Below, piece by piece: positions 60,459-64,000 of a stretch of DNA of 64,000 bases. The stretch spans positions 95,239 through 159,238 of the forward strand of contig MGRJ01000023.1 of NCBI GenBank assembly GCA_001798135.1. Direction: 5' to 3'. Position 1 is the stretch's first letter; every line of letters begins with the position of its first letter. Source of the DNA: Deltaproteobacteria bacterium RIFCSPHIGHO2_02_FULL_40_28. Its GTDB lineage: Bacteria > UBA10199 > 2-12-FULL-40-28. The notes under the pieces were generated by a model. That model saw nothing but the letters and a program-made list of their open reading frames with translations, ran no database searches and was not told where the DNA came from. The translations under genes and the position numbers were made by a program.

Positions 60459-61979
60459 ATGGCGACAACGATTTATCAATTTGATTCAAGTGATCCAAGC
60501 CTCGAGGTTTTTTTACAAACTATTGGCTTAGATAGAACTGCCCGTGCCCAGGGGAAAATGTCTTCACAAGCTTTAGTTGCCAAGGGAATTGATGAAGCTG
60601 TTTTTGCTTTTGTGGCTGGGCAAGATCATGTTTTAACTGCTCGTGAAATTGCCCCATTTTTTGACTCCGCGAGTTTAAAAACTTCTAGTGATTGCAATTT
60701 TGTGAGAACAAGTGAGGGAACAACTTTAGAATGTGGTGGTTCCACTAGTGGTCCCCTACAGACGGCCCACCCTCTTTTATTTAATCCTGATCAAATAAAA
60801 AGTTTGCTTCGTATCGATGGTTGTCCCGATGGCATCAGTGCCATGGCTATTTTAGGAGAAAAACTAAATCGTCCCCTTCAATACCAGAACACCAATGGAG
60901 TTATTCCTGAGGCAGTGTGTGAGCCAAGAGAATTATTGGCCAAAGGTTTTTCTATTGAAGATTTATCAAATATTCACTTCATGTCTGGTGTTGTTTTAGA
61001 TGTAGCCAAAGATTGTGGAAGAACAGTTAGTCCTATTGTAGTGCATGGTGCATCAGAAGGAGAGGTAAGGGGATCTAGTGTTTGGGTTTATGGCGGAATG
61101 GTAGTAACAGCTGCCCATGTGGTTTCTAACTCCCAAGGTGAAATTGCTTCTGATATGGAAATTTATTTTGATGGAGCTTATCACAGTTTTGGTCCACAAA
61201 ATGTGGTGAGTATTGATCAAGGCGCTGATTTGGCAGTTTTGTACTTTCCTGATTATTTTAATCAAGATGATATTCCCTGGGCGCCAATAGCTACAGATTT
61301 ACCACAAAATGGTGAAATTTTTTTAGCTATTGGTTATCCTAACCAGGCAACTGAAAATGTTGATCAAGGAGGCAAGGCTTACCGTTTGTACAATTATGGA
61401 ACCATCGAAGCTACCCTTGGTTATGATGTGTTGCCTGTGAATCAACAAGATCCTCGCTATGCAGCTTATAGTGGAAACCCAGATGCACAAGATTGGCTTA
61501 TTGCCAATGCAGAAAACATGCAACAAAGCGGGCATCCTTTTTTGGTTATGAATTCTGGAATTTATTATGGCAATAGTGGGGGAGCTATTTTTAGTAGAAC
61601 AGGAGAGCTTGTAGCCGTAGCGTCACGAAAAGAGTTCCCCACTAGTAGGGCGTATGGAACAAGTGTGGTTTCGCATCCCTTAGAAATTTATGAAGTTGAA
61701 ACTGTTTTAGATGATATTGCCGGCCTGCAAGAAGATCCAGATACATATCTGGATATGCTTGCTACCGTTAGGGCAGAAGTTGAACAACAATTTTTAGTAG
61801 CCATTTCAGATCGTATTGAAAGTTATGGAGCTGGTGTGCAAGGAATATTTTTAGAAGATTTTGAAGCAGCAGAACTTGAAGTAGCCGAACTTTTATCTTT
61901 CCGTGAAATTCCTCCCCATGTTTTGCGCATGGTTCTCCTTCAGATTTGTTTTGATTCTAAGATTGAAATTGTACCTTAG
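60459..61979 (+). CDS. Trypsin-like serine protease with unknown N-terminal region
   Basis: A 506-aa protein. Residues about 200-400 are a chymotrypsin-fold protease: VVTAAHVVS (His), QGADLAVLYF (Asp), and YYGNSGGAIFS (Ser) form the triad, with an HtrA-like arrangement. Residues 1-190 have no recognised domain, and the C-terminal helix-rich tail has no PDZ signature. No signal peptide is evident, which is unusual for an HtrA-like enzyme. The ATG at 60459 is preferred to an in-frame upstream start at 60405. Possible promoter GTGACA/TATATT just upstream. Confidence 0.78.
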   Translation: MATTIYQFDSSDPSLEVFLQTIGLDRTARAQGKMSSQALVAKGIDEAVFAFVAGQDHVLTAREIAPFFDSASLKTSSDCNFVRTSEGTTLECGGSTSGPLQTAHPLLFNPDQIKSLLRIDGCPDGISAMAILGEKLNRPLQYQNTNGVIPEAVCEPRELLAKGFSIEDLSNIHFMSGVVLDVAKDCGRTVSPIVVHGASEGEVRGSSVWVYGGMVVTAAHVVSNSQGEIASDMEIYFDGAYHSFGPQNVVSIDQGADLAVLYFPDYFNQDDIPWAPIATDLPQNGEIFLAIGYPNQATENVDQGGKAYRLYNYGTIEATLGYDVLPVNQQDPRYAAYSGNPDAQDWLIANAENMQQSGHPFLVMNSGIYYGNSGGAIFSRTGELVAVASRKEFPTSRAYGTSVVSHPLEIYEVETVLDDIAGLQEDPDTYLDMLATVRAEVEQQFLVAISDRIESYGAGVQGIFLEDFEAAELEVAELLSFREIPPHVLRMVLLQICFDSKIEIVP

Positions 61980-62270
61980 CGATGAAGGATTCCTCTGTTA
62001 TTCTCATGTTTTTAAACTTGCCCCCGTGAAGACGGGGGACGGGGATCCATCTCCACTCTGTCATCCCCTCGAAAGAGGGAATCCATCTTTGTCATCGCGG
62101 GTATCCCGTAGGGGCAACCCCCTGTGGTTGCCCATAATCGGGCAGGCACAGGGGCCTGCCCCTACAATTAATTGGGTTATTGCAATGACGGAATCTAAAG
62201 ATGGATCCCGGCCTCCGCCGGGATGACAAATGACGCGGGAATGACAAAAGGGATACAGGGATGGCGGGCC
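61980..62270. repeat. Intergenic repeat cluster, including a GTAGGGGC-type REP (62108-62165)
   Basis: No gene here. The stretch is full of G/C-rich inverted repeats: GATCCATCT/AGATGGATC across the region, and a nested GTAGGGGC...GCCCCTAC element at 62108-62165 of the same family as 4587-4614 and 54354-54381. Such arrays are widespread intergenic repeats, and the nesting suggests one repeat has inserted in another. Confidence 0.6.
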
Positions 62271-63230
62271 TTAAAAAGTGGCCATGAGGTCGATTAGTTT
62301 GCGCAGGTAGCCAAAAGATTGATAATTAAATCCTGTTAAAATCATACGTCCCATCGAAAAAGATACTCCCTTAAAAATTTTTCCATACTCAGTTTTGATA
62401 ATTTTTTTGAGTTCCTTTTTTTCAGATTCCACCAAGGGTTTGGCTAATTCCATATCGATGGTGTGTATTTTGTCGTAATTAATTTTTTTCACCACACTGT
62501 AGAATTGATTAATGATATGCAAGGCTGCCTTGGTGTTGTCCACAATATCAATGAGAGAGCGATCTTTAGATGAAATATAACCCTTGCGAATGGTGTGGTT
62601 AATATCATCAATTAAATGTTTAGGGTCTTTGCTAATGTAGATAATGGGCATTAAAGGAGATTTGCCAGTTTGAACGAGAGTTAACATTTCGAAGAGTTCG
62701 TCTCGTGTGCCCCAACCTCCTTCGCAAGCAATAAAGGCCGAAGAAAGAGTGCCAAAGAAAAATTTTCTAACCATAAAATAATGAAAAGTAGCATGTACCC
62801 CTACGAAGGGATTATGTTGAGGTTCAAAAGGGAGAGTAATTTTTAATCCAACGGAGTAACGTTTTAAATAATCTTTGTAAGATTTAGAGCGCCGAATATT
62901 TTTTTCTGAAAGTTTTGGATTTTCACGTTTCATGAGGTCCATAATCCCGCTAGCAACTCCTTCGTTGGCAGCTTGCATGATGCCCGAGCTGCCTCCTGTA
63001 ACAACGGCATAGCCATTTTCAAATAAGAGCTGACCCAACTCTCTGGCCTCGTGGTATTCTTTTTTATTGGGTTTGGTTCTTGCAGATCCAAAAATAGAAA
63101 CAATTCTTCGTTGAGAATTAAAAATGGGCTTAAAAATTTCCATGGCGTAAAAATATTCCAGCAAAATTCTTAAGCCACGGACATTGGAGGTTTTAGAAAA
63201 CTCGATATATTTTTTTAAGTGTTCACGCAT
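62271..63230 (-). CDS. LOG-family protein (Rossmann-fold nucleotide phosphoribohydrolase-like)
   Basis: A 319-aa protein with the LOG/YgdH core: VVTGGSSGIMQAANEGVASG and CEGGWGTRDELFEML, the GG-x-GT-x-x-E site for nucleotide monophosphate hydrolysis. IVSIFGSARTKPNKKEY is the first beta-strand loop. Related proteins cleave cytokinin-type or other nucleoside monophosphates, or AMP-like nucleotides. It is about 100 aa longer than classical LOG, with extra N- and C-terminal segments, as in longer bacterial TIGR00730-type proteins. It is transcribed leftward, alone. Confidence 0.85.
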   Translation of the reverse strand: MREHLKKYIEFSKTSNVRGLRILLEYFYAMEIFKPIFNSQRRIVSIFGSARTKPNKKEYHEARELGQLLFENGYAVVTGGSSGIMQAANEGVASGIMDLMKRENPKLSEKNIRRSKSYKDYLKRYSVGLKITLPFEPQHNPFVGVHATFHYFMVRKFFFGTLSSAFIACEGGWGTRDELFEMLTLVQTGKSPLMPIIYISKDPKHLIDDINHTIRKGYISSKDRSLIDIVDNTKAALHIINQFYSVVKKINYDKIHTIDMELAKPLVESEKKELKKIIKTEYGKIFKGVSFSMGRMILTGFNYQSFGYLRKLIDLMATF

Positions 63231-63297
63231 TGAAAGAACATTCTATCCTTTTTGGGCCTTAATGAAAAGAACTCCTCTCATATTCCCCTCACCCTGC

Positions 63298-63322
63298 ACC
63301 CTCTCCCCCAAGGGGAGAGGGG
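63298..63322. repeat. Small palindromic repeat CCTCTCCCC/GGGGAGAGG
   Basis: Nine-base arms around a short spacer, preceded by CCCTCACCCTG, a common intergenic repeat style. It lies between the LOG gene and the DUF6789-like gene terminator. Confidence 0.55.
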
Positions 63323-63330
63323 ATAGAAGG

Positions 63331-63362
63331 AAAAAAACCAGCCCCGTTTCCAGAGCTGGTTT
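63331..63362 (-). terminator. Intrinsic terminator of the DUF6789-like gene
   Basis: On the minus strand AACCAGC and GCTGGTT flank an internal loop, followed by a run of seven T. It lies 28 bp after the stop codon at 63391, as expected for a Rho-independent terminator. Confidence 0.75.
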
Positions 63363-63390
63363 AAAAAGAATTAAGTTGTGAATCGCGGTT

Positions 63391-63798
63391 TTAGTGATCC
63401 GACAAATAACCAACAGTTGCACCATAGGCTGCTAAAGCCAAAAGCATACCCACAGCCGACACAAAGGATCCGGCAAAGAGTCCCATTCCCATCATAGGCA
63501 TGAGAAGGAGCCCCATAGCCATCCAGAGTATGGCGCCAAAAATCAAACCGCGTACGGTAGATGTGGCAGGCAGCTTGTCACGCAGGTAAGCATGATAAAC
63601 ATGCGCTAACACAATACCGATTACAAAGTACGCAAACCAGGTACCCGTGGTACCTAGGTGCAGTACCTGGGCTACTAGCCCATGGAAATCTGCACGAGGC
63701 AGATGAGCCACATCGGCTAGGTAGTAGAAAGCGGTCATGGCAACCGTTCCTGCTCCTCCGATGGTAATGGCTTTTTTGAGTGTTTCGATGGGATTCAT
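63391..63798 (-). CDS. Small four-helix membrane protein (DUF6789-like)
   Basis: A 135-aa integral membrane protein with four hydrophobic helices (for example AYFVIGIVLAHVYHAYL and LIFGAILWMAMGLLLMP) and histidines in YYLADVAHLPRADFHG and FYYLADVAH. The pattern matches small membrane proteins named DUF6789. Function is not known; metal or heme binding by the histidines is possible. Start MNPIETLKKAIT, with GGAGGTAACC just upstream. Confidence 0.72.
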   Translation of the reverse strand: MNPIETLKKAITIGGAGTVAMTAFYYLADVAHLPRADFHGLVAQVLHLGTTGTWFAYFVIGIVLAHVYHAYLRDKLPATSTVRGLIFGAILWMAMGLLLMPMMGMGLFAGSFVSAVGMLLALAAYGATVGYLSDH

Positions 63799-64000
63799 GG
63801 TTACCTCCCTTGTTATGTTTAGTTTTATGTGACATGGCGCGTCACTAAAGCCGCGATTTATATATATATTTTAAAGGATTTAGAAAGTTTAAGCAAGAGG
63901 GTCGTATAAAGGGACTATTGAAAAGTGGCATAATACTCACAAAGTGTTGCTGAATGAATTGGCAACACGTTGGAAATACTAAAGAATACAGAGAAAAAGA
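63799..64000. other. Right-edge intergenic stretch
   Basis: Apart from an AT-rich region (TATATATATA) and a short GTTGC/GCAAC repeat, nothing recognisable. A minus-strand frame is open from the right edge to a TAG near 63849, and a short plus-strand ATG frame (63954) reaches the edge; both are too short to judge. Confidence 0.3.

Noticed and set aside
61903-62226. A plus-strand 107-codon frame over the intergenic repeats.
   Set aside because: It is made of translated palindromic repeats and overlaps the end of the protease gene.

Overview
The window comes from a Gram-negative bacterium, most likely deltaproteobacteria-like (Myxococcota, Bdellovibrionota or a related uncultured lineage). The clues are an MglA-type GTPase, a Ser/Thr kinase, DUF4215 and MopE-type cysteine/aspartate-rich repeat proteins, a CSLREA-type beta-helix protein, outer-membrane beta-barrels, lipoproteins and many multiheme c-type cytochromes. 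The lineage is an inference from gene content; there is no rRNA marker here.

Layout. 1-6.3 kb holds housekeeping genes: a kinase cut by the left edge, dapL, folK, a transaldolase, an MglA-like GTPase and the classic ffs-dnaX-ybaB-recR block with the SRP RNA gene. 6.5-8.1 kb is a tRNA-Ser(GGA) locus with a partial tRNA copy, an AlbA_2/RecG-like gene remnant and a DUF4143-type ATPase, which looks like an integration site. 8.2-33.2 kb is the remarkable part: an electron-transfer island of nine c-type cytochrome genes encoding about 56 predicted heme sites. It has (i) a leftward module of tetraheme cytochrome, Tat-exported four-cluster ferredoxin and NrfD/HybB-like membrane subunit, which would oxidise or reduce quinone; (ii) a rightward set of monoheme cytochrome, beta-barrel, 9-heme cytochrome and 8-heme lipoprotein, which resembles an MtrCAB-type porin-cytochrome conduit; (iii) a leftward maturation operon with a CcmF-CcmH fusion; (iv) a second rightward set with a monoheme cytochrome, a tetraheme domain fused to a beta-barrel, a 7-heme cytochrome, a 20-heme lipoprotein, a large beta-propeller/MopE protein, a CSLREA beta-helix/MopE protein and a diheme lipoprotein. 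An ATPase and an AbiEii-like toxin-antitoxin-like pair sit between (ii) and (iii).

34-46 kb has a two-gene nucleotidyltransferase/zinc-ribbon system, a DUF4215 surface protein, a polytopic membrane protein, mtgA, a 1470-residue membrane-anchored protein of unknown function, and a HAD hydrolase-hemB-mgtE operon. 46.7-64 kb is mostly housekeeping: xthA, aroC, pdxH, apaH, ahcY, cysH, cysC, a deoxyhypusine synthase-like protein, a trypsin-like protease, a LOG protein and a PemK-type toxin-antitoxin pair. It also carries several palindromic repeats and two copies of a 110-nt structured element whose long stem covaries between copies.

How the parts may work together. The two conduits, the quinone module and the maturation genes form a plausible route for electrons between the menaquinone pool and acceptors or donors outside the cell. 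A shared ATGAT-N4-ATCAT palindrome (FNR/CRP type) lies in the divergent promoter region of modules (i)/(ii) and before the 20-heme gene, which suggests common redox control. Many genes elsewhere, notably the toxin-antitoxin-like modules, have a promoter -10 box only 6-8 nt before the ATG, so leaderless transcripts appear common. Functions are inferred from sequence reading alone; no database searches were run.
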